Below, piece by piece: positions 19,034 to 28,778 of a stretch of DNA of 64,000 bases. The stretch is from Cytophagaceae bacterium (GTDB lineage Bacteria > Bacteroidota > Bacteroidia > Cytophagales > Spirosomataceae), in NCBI GenBank assembly GCA_027486845.1, contig JAIXOL010000041.1, forward strand, positions 62,001 to 126,000, read 5' to 3'. The translations under genes and the position numbers were made by a program. The notes beneath the pieces were generated by a model. That model had not been told where the DNA came from. It did not search any database and worked only from the letters and a program-made list of their open reading frames with translations. The stretch's first letter is position 1, and the number at the start of each line of letters is the position of its first letter.

Positions 19034-20263
19034 ATGTTTAAAAAATCGCTAACCCTATTATTAGTTCTAAGTTTTTTTGTGGGATATTCTCAAAATAAAG
19101 CTATATGTATTGCGGAAATAAATACCATTATGCAGAATTATATTGATCAATCGAAGATTCCAGGTGCAGTAATTCAAGTCAAAAAAGGAAATGAAGTTAT
19201 TCTTAAAAAAGCTTATGGATATGCTCAAATAAAGGATTTTAATAATAATATTTTGGTAAATCTTGAAAAGACATCTATAAACCATTTATATGATATTGCC
19301 TCTTTGACCAAAGTAGTCGGAACGACAACTTCTGTGATGCTTTTGGTTGATGCCGGTAAAATTAATGTTGAAGATAAAGTTGGAAAATATATTCAAGGAT
19401 TTAATCGGCCCGATAAAAAAGACATTACAATTCGTCATTTGCTTACACACACTTCTGGTTTATATGATTGGTATCCACTCTATTATCGTTGTAAAACCAA
19501 ACAAGAAACTTTTAAATTTATTGAGGAATTACCACTTAAATTTCCAGTAGGAGAGGGAAGACATTACAGTGATTTAGGCTTCACAATCTTAGGCGAAATC
19601 ATCGAAAAAATCTCTAATAAACCACTGAATATTTTTATGGAAGAAAATATTTTTCGACCTCTAAAAATGACTAATACCACTTATCGCCCAAACGATACTG
19701 GTCGAAAATTAAAAATTGCGGCTACGTCTCATGGAAATCCTTACGAAAAGCGGATGATTGAAGACTCAACTTTGGGGTTTAAAATAAAATCAATCGACCC
19801 AAATTCTTGGAATTCTTGGCGTCAGTACACGCTCATAGGTGAAGTAAATGATGGAAACACTTGGTATGCCAATGAGGGTGTTTCGGGAGCAGCAGGTATT
19901 TTTTCAACTATTGATGATATACAAACCTTAGTGGATATACTTAAGAATGGTGGTAAAAATGGTAAAAAACAATTTATTGCAGAGAAAACAATTCAACTTT
20001 TTCTTAAAAAAGATAAATTTAAAAATGGACTTGGTTGGATGATGGATAATCAAAATGCATTTATGAAAGATGCAGGTGAAGGTTCTTTTGGTCATACAGG
20101 TTTTACAGGTACGAGTATTTCAGTTGTACCCAATCAAAATATTTCAATAGTTTTATTAATCAATCGCCAAAATATTGGTTTGTCTCCAACAAAAGACTAT
20201 TTCAATGTAAATCCAATAAGAGAACAAGTTTTCAAGACCGTTATGAAGTATTATGGTCATTGA
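19034..20263 (+). CDS. Secreted beta-lactamase-fold serine hydrolase
   Basis: Exported 409-residue protein of the class C beta-lactamase/penicillin-binding-like family (EstB type). A signal peptide ends near VGYSQ. Catalytic motifs are SLTK (Ser90, Lys93), YSD with Tyr178 and a HTG-like triad replacing KTG near His354. Members of the group are mostly esterases or D-amino-acid peptidases, and HTG instead of KTG is common among non-beta-lactamases, so antibiotic hydrolysis should not be assumed. A TAACTTTG box sits at 18958-18965. The gene is followed by the Rpn-type nuclease gene that opens the accessory island. Confidence 0.85.
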   Translation: MFKKSLTLLLVLSFFVGYSQNKAICIAEINTIMQNYIDQSKIPGAVIQVKKGNEVILKKAYGYAQIKDFNNNILVNLEKTSINHLYDIASLTKVVGTTTSVMLLVDAGKINVEDKVGKYIQGFNRPDKKDITIRHLLTHTSGLYDWYPLYYRCKTKQETFKFIEELPLKFPVGEGRHYSDLGFTILGEIIEKISNKPLNIFMEENIFRPLKMTNTTYRPNDTGRKLKIAATSHGNPYEKRMIEDSTLGFKIKSIDPNSWNSWRQYTLIGEVNDGNTWYANEGVSGAAGIFSTIDDIQTLVDILKNGGKNGKKQFIAEKTIQLFLKKDKFKNGLGWMMDNQNAFMKDAGEGSFGHTGFTGTSISVVPNQNISIVLLINRQNIGLSPTKDYFNVNPIREQVFKTVMKYYGH

Positions 20264-20474
20264 AATTCTAAGTAAGTGATAGGATTGATGATGTAAATGA
20301 TTGATGCTTAGGTTTTAAATAAAAAATGCTTCTATGAATCTTACTAATATGAAAATAAACATAGCAGGATTTTAAAGAATTGATAATTACGTATTTATTG
20401 CAATACAATTCGTTTTGGCTCAAATAAACAAAAAAATGTAGGAAATTTAGTAAATTGCCTAAAAAAAGAAACCT

Positions 20475-21287
20475 ATGTCAAAGTATATAAATCCATATAC
20501 CGATTTTGGTTTTAAAAAATTGTTTGGAGAAGAAGCCAATAAAGATTTATTAATTGATTTTTTAAATCAGTTATTGCCAGTACATCATCAAATTGCAAGT
20601 TTAGACTTTCGTAATCAAGAGATTCAAGGAGAAATGAAACACGAACGTAAAGCCATTTTTGATATTCACTGTGAGGCAATAAGTGGTGAAAAGTTCATTG
20701 TAGAAATGCAAAAGGCTAAAGTAAACTTTTTCAAAGATAGGTCATTGTTTTATGCGACGTTACCCATTCGGGAGCAAGCAAAGAAAGGTGATTGGGATTT
20801 TCGTTTGACCCCCGTTTACATGATAGCGATATTGGATTTTCAATATGATGAGAATGAAGAACGTCAGAAGTTCTTTCGTTCAATAAATTTGAAAGACCAA
20901 GATGGCGATATCTTTTATGATAAGTTGACTTTCAAATTTATACAGATGCCATTGTTTACCAAGGAAGAGGACGAATTAGAAAGTCATTTTGATAAATGGA
21001 TTTACTTTCTGAAGAAATTAGAAAGTTTTGATGAAATACCAAAGATATTAGATGAACCAATATTTGAGAAGGCTTTTGACGTAGCAGAAGTAGCTAAGAT
21101 GACCCCACAACAATATGAGCAATACCAAGAAAGTTTGTTGACATATATTGAAGTAAAAGAAGTTGTAAAAACGGCAGAATTAGATGGAGTTAAAAAGGTT
21201 GCGAAAGAGTTGAAAGATGATAATATTTCTATTGAAAAAATAATGAAATATACAGGTTTGTCAAAAGGTGAAATTGACGAATTGTAG
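20475..21287 (+). CDS. Rpn-family PD-(D/E)XK nuclease/putative transposase
   Basis: Protein of 270 residues of the Rpn (recombination-promoting nuclease; formerly PD-(D/E)XK transposase) family. The opening YINPYTDFGFKKLFG and the core KAIFDIHCEAISGEKFIVEMQ, with the D/E/Q residues of the nuclease site, are typical. The C-terminus is a helical, charged region (ELKDDNISIEKIMKYTGLS) resembling a small helix-turn-helix, common in the family. Rpn proteins are DNA nucleases reported to raise recombination and, for some, to act in phage defence. The gene sits at the left edge of an island of repeats and toxin-like genes, directly before the first palindromic element. Confidence 0.9.
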   Translation: MSKYINPYTDFGFKKLFGEEANKDLLIDFLNQLLPVHHQIASLDFRNQEIQGEMKHERKAIFDIHCEAISGEKFIVEMQKAKVNFFKDRSLFYATLPIREQAKKGDWDFRLTPVYMIAILDFQYDENEERQKFFRSINLKDQDGDIFYDKLTFKFIQMPLFTKEEDELESHFDKWIYFLKKLESFDEIPKILDEPIFEKAFDVAEVAKMTPQQYEQYQESLLTYIEVKEVVKTAELDGVKKVAKELKDDNISIEKIMKYTGLSKGEIDEL

Positions 21288-21302
21288 ATTTTTTGGTCTT
21301 CG

Positions 21303-21424
21303 TTCCAACGACCAGCATTGTGATGGCTTTTGGAGTGATTTTAGAGCGGCCGCCGCTGCGGTTAATTTACGGTTCGCCGCCGCGATTAATTATCAAGCCT
21401 TTACATAATGCTTCGTGTTGGAAT
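21303..21424. repeat. Palindromic repeat element, copy 1 (with GC-rich insertion)
   Basis: The element starts TTCCAACGACCAGCATT and ends with the near reverse complement AATGCTTCGTGTTGGAA, so its ends form an imperfect inverted repeat of about 20 bases. The same sequence occurs in the same orientation at 28571-28660 on the other side of the RHS gene. Copy 1 has about 40 extra bases, two diverged versions of CGCCGCnGCGnTTAATT, whose GC content is strikingly above the surroundings. It could be a MITE or a recombination site of attC-like form. Confidence 0.7.
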
Positions 21425-21571
21425 CAAGGGCTTTTGAGTGCTTTTCTAATATGATGTCGCTAGCCAACTATGCGACCCAAAGGTATAAAAAATGTAGTAT
21501 AATCAGAGAAGTTTTTGCGAAAAAAAACTATGCAATTTTTCTTTCATCGTGTCGCAGGTAACTATGAGAGT

Positions 21572-21623
21572 AAAAAAATAAAAAACAGCGAAGTTTTCGA
21601 GAATAAACACTTGAAAACTTCGC
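21572..21623 (-). terminator. Terminator of the RHS/immunity transcript
   Basis: A perfect eleven-base stem (21588-21598 with 21613-21623) is followed, reading leftward on the minus strand, by a nearly pure T tract (21572-21586). It lies 37 bases beyond the end of the small membrane protein gene and closes the RHS operon. Confidence 0.8.
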
Positions 21624-21659
21624 AAATTTGATGTCGCCAAAACTAAATGAACATAAATT

Positions 21660-21950
21660 TTATGCAATATTAAATGTATTTGCAAAATAGAATATCATAA
21701 AAATTAGAATGAACGCTGATGCAATGAGTAGAATATCTTTGAATTTTGATGATTTTTCTTTTAAAATAATGTATAAACTGTATATTATTTCAACAAAACC
21801 CAATAAAATAAAAAATTCTCTCACAAAGTAATATACAATATCACTAATTAATTTTGAGATTTCAAAACTTCTTGACTCTTTGGTTAAGAAGTGGAGAATT
21901 AAAATACCAATTATGACAAAAATGTTTAAAATCGAAAGAAAGTATTTCAT
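21660..21950 (-). CDS. Small three-helix membrane protein, candidate immunity protein
   Basis: A 96-residue protein not recognised from sequence alone. It has three hydrophobic segments: residues about 2-22, about 36-64 and about 72-92, separated by short charged turns (TKESRSFE, KEKSSKFK). It starts four bases after the stop of the RHS gene on the same strand and is followed by a terminator, so the two are almost certainly one transcript. In polymorphic toxin loci the small gene immediately after the toxin tip is usually the immunity gene, and a membrane location would suit protection against an envelope-acting toxin. This role is inferred from position only. Confidence 0.6.
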   Translation of the reverse strand: MKYFLSILNIFVIIGILILHFLTKESRSFEISKLISDIVYYFVREFFILLGFVEIIYSLYIILKEKSSKFKDILLIASAFILIFMIFYFANTFNIA

Positions 21951-21954
21951 TATA

Positions 21955-24900
21955 TTATCTGTTTAAATTGTTCCAAAGTGAAAAATTCCATTGTCTAAAT
22001 TGTGCATTGGCTGATTTTAGGTAATTACTATTTTCCTTGCTTCCTGTGGTTAAGTTTTGGTAACTACCATTTTCTAAATTCCAAACCCCTGCTTGAATTC
22101 TTTTACCTGAATAAAAAAGATTTGAAGGATTGTTCGATAATATTCGATAATCCAAATTGCCTTGAAAAATAGTTATTTTATTTCCGACAGATTGAGCTAT
22201 TACTTGCGTGTGATTTACACCAGTACCTTCGCCTCTCGTTTCTAATAAAATAATATTACCTGTATCTGTATTTGATTTTTTTGTATTCCAAGAATTCGAT
22301 ATATCTTTTGCTGCACTTGTAGTAAGCAATGCTATTTTGAAATCTTCAAAGTTTTTAAATCTTAAATCCGAAGAAGTATAAGACCCTGTTCCATTAAAAA
22401 ATACAAACGGAAGACTATTCTCATGTGCAAAATCAACTATAAGAGATAATGCAAAATCTTCGCACGTAAATTTACACCATTCTTGCGAAGAGTAAGTTTG
22501 AGTACGAGTAGTTACATAATTTTGATATTTTTGTATATAATTAGCGTCCCATTTATTTGTAGCTTCCCATACTGGCTTCCCATCATCGCTATTTTTATAG
22601 CTACCACTAAAACTTACACTACCAGTAGTGTTTCTACTATCCAACGTACTATATCCATCTGAGTATTGAAAACTATTAGCTTCTTGTGGCTCATTTCCAT
22701 CGGGGTCAATAAAACTTAATGGATTATTAAAACTGATACTGTAAGGAGTGTATCTTCTCATTTGGTCACTTAAAGCGTCCACACCCCACCAACGATTGAT
22801 AGTCTTATCAGCAAAACGAGCATCAAAATCATTGATGCTTGATAGCTCAAATAGTGCCAAAGATTCTTTATTTTGATATTTAAAGCGATTTTCGGTAGGA
22901 TTTTCAATGCCGATACTTTTTAATTGGATTCCTGTTGGGTCAAAATCTGAAATATCATTTACGATTAAATTCTGACCATCAGCACTAAATGAAATTCTTG
23001 AATTACCTAAATTATCAGTGTAGAAAAACTCGTAATTCCAGTTATTATTGGCATAAGTTGCTCTGCCTTCGGGCGTAGCCATTTGATAAAGAACGTTATT
23101 TTTGTAAATAATTTTTCCGACAAAATCCCAAGTTTCAGAGGTTGAAAATTCCCTATTCAAGAGCTTTCCGCTACCGTCATAAATCATTTTTATCCAACGG
23201 CTATTTGTTAGCTGAATTTCAATAGGTTTATCTAAATAAGTGTCATAAATGATATTTGTAATTTCTTTGTTTTCATCAGATTTCAAACTTCCATCATTAT
23301 AGTAGGTATAATTTCCGCTACCTCTTTGCACAAAATCAATTTCATGGTCGCCACTAATTGCATCAGTTACGGAATTTAATGTATTACCACTATACGAATA
23401 AGTCAAATTATCAAGCAAATCAAATGAGTTTCCCGATTTTCCTTTTCGTTGTAGGTTAGTAATATTTCCGTTTTTGTCATAGCTGAAATTAGGCATCGAA
23501 AAGTCTTCTCCATTTACTCCTATATAACTCGCTGATAATAAGCGGTTTGCATCGTCATAATTGAAGTCGTAGTAGCGTAAAGCATTATCTTTGCTCGTTT
23601 TCCAAGATTGTTTACCTATATTTCCATCATAAAAACCTGCCGTTTCGTAGTCAAGTTTGTAGCTAAAAATATCACCTTGTGTAACATCAGGCGTAGGAGT
23701 ATTTGAGCCGTCAAGGTTAATTCCTCTCAACATTCCTCTGATATGGTAGGTGAAATCTATTGTTTGTAAGCCATTGATTTCAGTACCTTGCGGTGCGTTA
23801 GGGTCAATTTGAGCAAGGTAATAATTTAGAGTTATCGCATTTATTTCTAAATTTGGCTCTAAAATAATAGCTTTTCTTGCTAAATCTAATGTATTATTTT
23901 GTGTAACAATTCCATCAATGGAAGGACGACGAATATAATCCTTTGCACCACCAACTAAGAAATTAGCATCACCACGAATTTTCTTTTGAACCATTCGCCC
24001 GACTGCATCATAAGTAAACCTTGCCACTTCAAAACGATTGCCATTAATGCCATGAAAAACTTTTAACAAACGTCCTACATGGTCGTATTCATTCTCTGTT
24101 TTATCTTCAATATTTGGGGCATTATCTTTTTGGTGAATAACATTTTGAGTTTTAATTTGCCCTGCAAAATTGTACTCAAAGTTAGTAACTATTGCCTTTT
24201 TCCAAGGTTCTGCACCTCCCAAATGGTGTGTTTCATAGGTTTGAATTATTCTACTTTTATTGTCATAATGGAATATATTGAAGTAGATTTTGGCATTATT
24301 AGCTAAATTTCTTTTCAAAACACCTGTCAAAAAACCTTTTGCATCGGCATAATTTGAATGATAAGCACCTACTGAATTGTACGCCCATTCGCCCGCAATC
24401 CAATCATAATAATCGTAGAAATTTTTGAGTTTTACATCAGTATCGCTAAAAGTTACTGAACTTGGAAAACTGTTACTACTATACTCATGGCTTGATGTAC
24501 TCCAACTTTCAAAAGCATTTGTAATGGTTTCAAAATCGGTTTGTAAAGTTTCACGAGAATTTGCATTTACTAATTCTCCGCTCAAAATATTTCTATTAAG
24601 GACATCGAATTGAAAAAAAATCCATTTATTTGAAGTTCTTTGTTTTTCTGTTTGTCTTAAAACTTCTTTGTCGAGAACATCAAAAATATGATAAGTCCAG
24701 CCACCACTTGGTACATGGCTTTCAACAATACGCCCTCGTTTATCATACTTGTACGCAAAAATGCCACTTTTAAAATAAGTGTCGTTTTCGGTAAAATTCG
24801 TAGCACTTTGAAAAGATTTTGGCTGAATTACATACTTTACTCTATCAAATTCGTCATAAATATAGTATGTACTTGCATAAGAATTATTGCCGTCCTGTAC

Positions 24901-27900
24901 GTCTTTTTGAATCAACTTTCCTTGGTTATCTTTGTACTCAATCATTTCTTTTCCACGTTCCGAAATACCCACGTATTTGAACAAAGGCACGTCCCAAGTT
25001 CCATCAACATTCGCACCAATTGAATTTAATGTATATTTTCTAATTGTATTTGGCTCAACTATTAAATATTTTGTTTCATTAAATTTGTTGGCGGAACGCC
25101 ACGCTTGCCCCACACCAAAAGACTTTTTAGGGCGATTTAAAGGAGAATTATCGTATTCAGAAACATTATTATAAGGGGCAGTATCACCATGAACAACAGT
25201 AGGAAGTGGGGCGATAGCCCCACTTCCTACGTTTGAAAATGGAATGTACGATTTTTCGATACGCCCCAAGTTTTCATAAACTTTGGCATCGGTTACAATA
25301 TCATTTGATGCACCAAATCCAGCTAATAAAGCAACATTTTGGAGGTGTCGGTTAAGCCCGTCTGAGTATGAAATATTTGTTTGAAAACTTTCGTAACCTC
25401 CTGATAATGAGGTTATAGCGATTCGTGGTAGGAATTCTTTTATGAAATTATTACCTAATGAAAAATTATAATCATGCTCTTTTAGAATATTTCCGTTATG
25501 GTCTTTTGCTCTTTTAAATCTACCAAAATTATCATATTCTGCATAAGATTTCAAGCCATTTGATGCTGTAATCTCTTTTACTCCAAGTAGTGGAATATCG
25601 TAACTAAATGTAGTTGTATAGCTTGTTATGCCACCCGAGTTTTTTGTTTCAGAAGTTGGAAAATTATGAAAAACGTTATTTAAAATATTGGTCGAATAAG
25701 TAAAAACGGTAGGAGAACTACCGATAACTTTATAACTCAAAAGATTACCGTAATTATCGTAAGTGTCTGTTTGTAAGCGTTTTATAAATCTAAAATCTTT
25801 CCATACGATACCCACTGATAAATAAGAAAGTGAGTAATTTGATTCAAAAACATGGGTAGGAAAGTAAGAATTTTCAAATAAATAGATTTCCTTTGGATAA
25901 ACGTAGTTAAAACCACCATAATTGCTTGTTAGAAAATCAGTAATTCGACCATTCAAAACCCTATTTTCAGATTCAGAAGGCATTTTAACAAGGCTAATCT
26001 GCTCGATTGGTATATTTATTTGGTTATTTTCACGCATCCAATAGAGTGTACTGTAAAGATTAAAACTGCCAGAGTTATAAACATCAAAATCGGTAACATA
26101 ACGATATTTTTGAATATTTATTTTCCCATCAGATTGATAATTTCGAGCCACTTTTGCTTGGAAATAGGTGTTATCATAATCGGTTTCGGACTTTTTATAA
26201 ACAAATTTTGTATCGTCTGTGTCGTCATAACTATATTCTTCGGTACGAACTTGCTTCACTAAACCAGTTGCCCACTTGTATTGACGAATGGGCGTATAAT
26301 TATAATTTGTTGTTGTTCCAAATTCAAAAGATTGGCAATTACTGCCACCATATAAACCGAAACCAGCCAAAGGAATAATGCTTTTTGCTATCAAATAGCC
26401 TAAAATGGGCGATTCTTCTGATAAAATTGTAGCATACGTATTGATTTGTTCATATTTTTTTCGATTATCATTGCCATAAATTACTTTATTCAAAAGTTGT
26501 CCACGATTCCAATGACGGCTTTTTTGCATTTGTTTTGCTGCTGCTGGAATCGCAATCAATTCATCACCTACATCGTCTTTATAAGTGTAAACAGTTTTTC
26601 CGTTAGAACCGCTACCGTTATCGTCGTATTCGGTAACGACTGGATAGGTTACAACACTACCTTCGTTTGGGTTCATGGGTTGAGTAAATGCAGAAGAAAA
26701 TACCCAAATTTTAAATCTATAATCGGGAAAATCGGGTAAGACAGGAATGTTAGTTTTGTGAATATGAGTTTGAACGCTTGCGTAAGTTTTATTAGGAATA
26801 TTGAGCCAAATATCTCGATAAGTGCCATTTCCACTTTCATTTATGCCATATTTATAGGTTTTTGTGATGGTTTTCGGAACGCCGACCGTACCATTTCCAT
26901 CATTTGAAACAATGCTTTTGATACGTAAACCGCCTGCCATTTGTCCGCCATCGTATCGGTGTGCTTCGTACTCAAAATCAGTAAATCCGCCTGTTGGGTA
27001 AGTAATTTTTGTTAAGATTCTTGCTTGCATTAATGTTTCATTTGGGTTTCGATTCGCACCAATGCCCGAACTATTATTTGAGCCAACATTAAAGGTAGTT
27101 GGACTTGTGCCAATTTCAAGCTCATTCGCTACAAATGTTTGAGCATGAATAAGCGTAGCGTTGTTTTGACCATTGTAATAACCCCAAAAATCCTTTGAAC
27201 GAGAATCTTTATCGGGTAGTGTTTGAGGATTATAATTACAAGAATAAGTACCGATTGTTGCACCTGTATTACTTTTCAAATCGACAGAATCTAAAAACAA
27301 ACGTCCATCTTTGTAGCTTTGATTTAAGACAAATTGTTTGATTAGGCTGTATGAATTAGTATTGACATTAAAACCATAAATTTCTATTCTATCAAGCGAC
27401 CTACCTAAGTTATCAGCACGATTTGGCGAACTGACAAAAACGATTTTTCCGTTTGGGAAAAATATTTCGTTGAGTAGTTTTGAATTAACGGTTGCGAATT
27501 GAGTAGTTGTAGTTCCACTTTGGAAGCCAGCCGTACCACCATATTCATAATTTGTTCCACCGACATCCGTTTTGTAGATTTCAGTATCAATAATATCAGT
27601 ATTGAAAGTGATTTGAGGATTAGAAATATAGGTAAAAATGGCTTTTTCGGTCGGTTTTGTGCCTTGAATGGTATTTAATTGCCATGCGGAAATATAAGAA
27701 TTAGTAGATTCTTGGTCTTGAAAATCAAATCTAAAACCGTTTTCATCAGTCAAAGAAAAACTTGAAAGAGGTCCAGTATAAGAAATTTTAGAGCGGTCAG
27801 ATTGTTGCCAAATGTAGTTTGGAGCAGAGGGCAATAAAACAAAAGAGTTGCTTTTTGAAGGTAAATTGCAAGAGAAAATATCTCTTTCACTATCTTTGCC

Positions 27901-28431
27901 AAAGTCGGAATATTGATTTAATTCGGTTTCTAAGGTTTCGATAAGACACGGAATACTTGTAGTCCAGTTGGCATAATCGGCAGGTAATTGATTTTGTAAA
28001 AGGCTGTTATTGTTACTGAAATCATCTTCATCACGTTTACCTTTAACGATTCTTGAAATTGAGCCACCTGCTTGTAAAGTCCAACCCAAACCGACCCAAG
28101 AAGCATTATCATTTACTTTATTTCCGCTTGCGTGGTAGGTTAATTTTATTGGAACTGAAAGACTTCCGATTTTAAACTCAAAAATAGGAATTTCGATAGA
28201 AGGTAAACCTGTGTACATGGAAACTGGAATAGTTCCGTAGCGTTCCATTGCTGCAACATTGGGAGATTTTGGTGTAATTTGCGGTAAAAGTGTAGAAACA
28301 TCAGTCATTGTAATTTTAGGAACTTTCCTTCTGATGGAATCTTGTTTTGCTGTGTACGGAACACCGCCCGATTGAGCAAAAGTAGTGGTAAAAGTTAGGC
28401 ACAGAGCAAAAGCGTAGTATATCCGTTTCAT
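21955..28431 (-). CDS. RHS/YD-repeat polymorphic toxin with papain-fold-like C-terminal tip
   Basis: Exported giant of 2158 residues. A signal peptide (residues 1-20, ending FAQS) is followed by a Bacteroidota RHS N-terminal region, a DUF6443-like block (SDGLNRHLQNVALLAGFG), many YD repeats, and the RHS-associated core ending RWWGVDALSDQMRRYTPYSI then SFNNPLSFIDPDGN. About 245 residues follow the core and form the variable tip. In it, WCKFTCEDFALSL (Cys1990) and GVNHTQVIAQ (His2074), with a polar QGN sixteen residues on, resemble the Cys-His-polar triad of NlpC/CHAP/papain-fold enzymes. The tip is therefore a candidate peptidoglycan amidase or protease. ATG 28431 is used because it opens the signal peptide; the longer frame from 28500 runs into the probable promoter. 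A small membrane protein gene follows after four bases. Secretion route and target are not visible. Confidence 0.85.
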   Translation of the reverse strand: MKRIYYAFALCLTFTTTFAQSGGVPYTAKQDSIRRKVPKITMTDVSTLLPQITPKSPNVAAMERYGTIPVSMYTGLPSIEIPIFEFKIGSLSVPIKLTYHASGNKVNDNASWVGLGWTLQAGGSISRIVKGKRDEDDFSNNNSLLQNQLPADYANWTTSIPCLIETLETELNQYSDFGKDSERDIFSCNLPSKSNSFVLLPSAPNYIWQQSDRSKISYTGPLSSFSLTDENGFRFDFQDQESTNSYISAWQLNTIQGTKPTEKAIFTYISNPQITFNTDIIDTEIYKTDVGGTNYEYGGTAGFQSGTTTTQFATVNSKLLNEIFFPNGKIVFVSSPNRADNLGRSLDRIEIYGFNVNTNSYSLIKQFVLNQSYKDGRLFLDSVDLKSNTGATIGTYSCNYNPQTLPDKDSRSKDFWGYYNGQNNATLIHAQTFVANELEIGTSPTTFNVGSNNSSGIGANRNPNETLMQARILTKITYPTGGFTDFEYEAHRYDGGQMAGGLRIKSIVSNDGNGTVGVPKTITKTYKYGINESGNGTYRDIWLNIPNKTYASVQTHIHKTNIPVLPDFPDYRFKIWVFSSAFTQPMNPNEGSVVTYPVVTEYDDNGSGSNGKTVYTYKDDVGDELIAIPAAAKQMQKSRHWNRGQLLNKVIYGNDNRKKYEQINTYATILSEESPILGYLIAKSIIPLAGFGLYGGSNCQSFEFGTTTNYNYTPIRQYKWATGLVKQVRTEEYSYDDTDDTKFVYKKSETDYDNTYFQAKVARNYQSDGKINIQKYRYVTDFDVYNSGSFNLYSTLYWMRENNQINIPIEQISLVKMPSESENRVLNGRITDFLTSNYGGFNYVYPKEIYLFENSYFPTHVFESNYSLSYLSVGIVWKDFRFIKRLQTDTYDNYGNLLSYKVIGSSPTVFTYSTNILNNVFHNFPTSETKNSGGITSYTTTFSYDIPLLGVKEITASNGLKSYAEYDNFGRFKRAKDHNGNILKEHDYNFSLGNNFIKEFLPRIAITSLSGGYESFQTNISYSDGLNRHLQNVALLAGFGASNDIVTDAKVYENLGRIEKSYIPFSNVGSGAIAPLPTVVHGDTAPYNNVSEYDNSPLNRPKKSFGVGQAWRSANKFNETKYLIVEPNTIRKYTLNSIGANVDGTWDVPLFKYVGISERGKEMIEYKDNQGKLIQKDVQDGNNSYASTYYIYDEFDRVKYVIQPKSFQSATNFTENDTYFKSGIFAYKYDKRGRIVESHVPSGGWTYHIFDVLDKEVLRQTEKQRTSNKWIFFQFDVLNRNILSGELVNANSRETLQTDFETITNAFESWSTSSHEYSSNSFPSSVTFSDTDVKLKNFYDYYDWIAGEWAYNSVGAYHSNYADAKGFLTGVLKRNLANNAKIYFNIFHYDNKSRIIQTYETHHLGGAEPWKKAIVTNFEYNFAGQIKTQNVIHQKDNAPNIEDKTENEYDHVGRLLKVFHGINGNRFEVARFTYDAVGRMVQKKIRGDANFLVGGAKDYIRRPSIDGIVTQNNTLDLARKAIILEPNLEINAITLNYYLAQIDPNAPQGTEINGLQTIDFTYHIRGMLRGINLDGSNTPTPDVTQGDIFSYKLDYETAGFYDGNIGKQSWKTSKDNALRYYDFNYDDANRLLSASYIGVNGEDFSMPNFSYDKNGNITNLQRKGKSGNSFDLLDNLTYSYSGNTLNSVTDAISGDHEIDFVQRGSGNYTYYNDGSLKSDENKEITNIIYDTYLDKPIEIQLTNSRWIKMIYDGSGKLLNREFSTSETWDFVGKIIYKNNVLYQMATPEGRATYANNNWNYEFFYTDNLGNSRISFSADGQNLIVNDISDFDPTGIQLKSIGIENPTENRFKYQNKESLALFELSSINDFDARFADKTINRWWGVDALSDQMRRYTPYSISFNNPLSFIDPDGNEPQEANSFQYSDGYSTLDSRNTTGSVSFSGSYKNSDDGKPVWEATNKWDANYIQKYQNYVTTRTQTYSSQEWCKFTCEDFALSLIVDFAHENSLPFVFFNGTGSYTSSDLRFKNFEDFKIALLTTSAAKDISNSWNTKKSNTDTGNIILLETRGEGTGVNHTQVIAQSVGNKITIFQGNLDYRILSNNPSNLFYSGKRIQAGVWNLENGSYQNLTTGSKENSNYLKSANAQFRQWNFSLWNNLNR

Positions 28432-28497
28432 AATTGAAAAGGGTTTAAAAGTTTGATAATTGGATTTTATAAGGTTCTTTTTGAGTTGGAAGTTGTG

Positions 28498-28505
28498 CAA
28501 AAATA
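28498..28505 (-). promoter_or_regulatory. Possible -7 box (TATTTTTG) for the RHS gene
   Basis: On the minus strand TATTTTTG lies 67 bases ahead of the ATG at 28431. No clear -33 TTG is placed behind it, so support is modest. Confidence 0.35.
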
Positions 28506-28559
28506 CTGTAATCTCCTTTGGAATATTGTCCAGTTAGAGAGATATTTATTTTACGGTAT

Positions 28560-28577
28560 TGTTGAAAAACTTCCAAC
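28560..28577 (+). repeat. 18-base direct repeat, left copy
   Basis: TGTTGAAAAACTTCCAAC here is identical to 29956-29973. The two copies bracket the degenerate ORF and the HEPN gene pair. The right part of this copy overlaps the start of palindromic element copy 2. Confidence 0.8.
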
Positions 28578-28660
28578 GACCAGCATTATGATGGTTTTGG
28601 AGTGATTTTAGAGTTAACTTATTAATTATCAAGCCTTTACATAATACTTAGCGTTGGAAT
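28571..28660. repeat. Palindromic repeat element, copy 2
   Basis: A shorter relative of the element at 21303-21424 in the same orientation: TTCCAACGACCAGCATTATG at one end and ATAATACTTAGCGTTGGAA at the other. The shared internal words TTTTGGAGTGATTTTAGAG and TTAATTATCAAGCCTTTAC make homology certain. It lacks the GC-rich insertion of copy 1. The two copies frame the RHS/immunity transcript. Confidence 0.75.
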
Positions 28661-28778
28661 TGATGAACTTTGCGACCGCTCTAATATGGCGTCGCACGAG
28701 GCCTAAGCCAGCCAGTTAACCCAACCCATAAACTTGATTGCTGAAAGTAAATTTGCACGGAAAAATCTAAAAAAGCAA

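Larger units (their letters stand above)
21288..21659. other. Repeat-rich intergenic region left of the RHS locus
   Basis: These 372 bases contain the first palindromic element (21303-21424) with its GC-rich insertion, short GTCGC/AACTATG words at about 21453-21473 and 21551-21566, and the terminator of the leftward RHS/immunity transcript. A 60-codon frame at 21503-21685 overlaps the terminator and is not a convincing gene. Confidence 0.55.

Noticed and set aside
19034-20263. True beta-lactamase (resistance gene)
   Set aside because: The third motif is HTG rather than KTG and the layout is that of EstB-type hydrolases, so resistance is not supported.
21503-21685. Leftward 60-codon frame left of the small membrane protein
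   Set aside because: It crosses the strong terminator of the RHS transcript and overlaps the end of the membrane protein gene.
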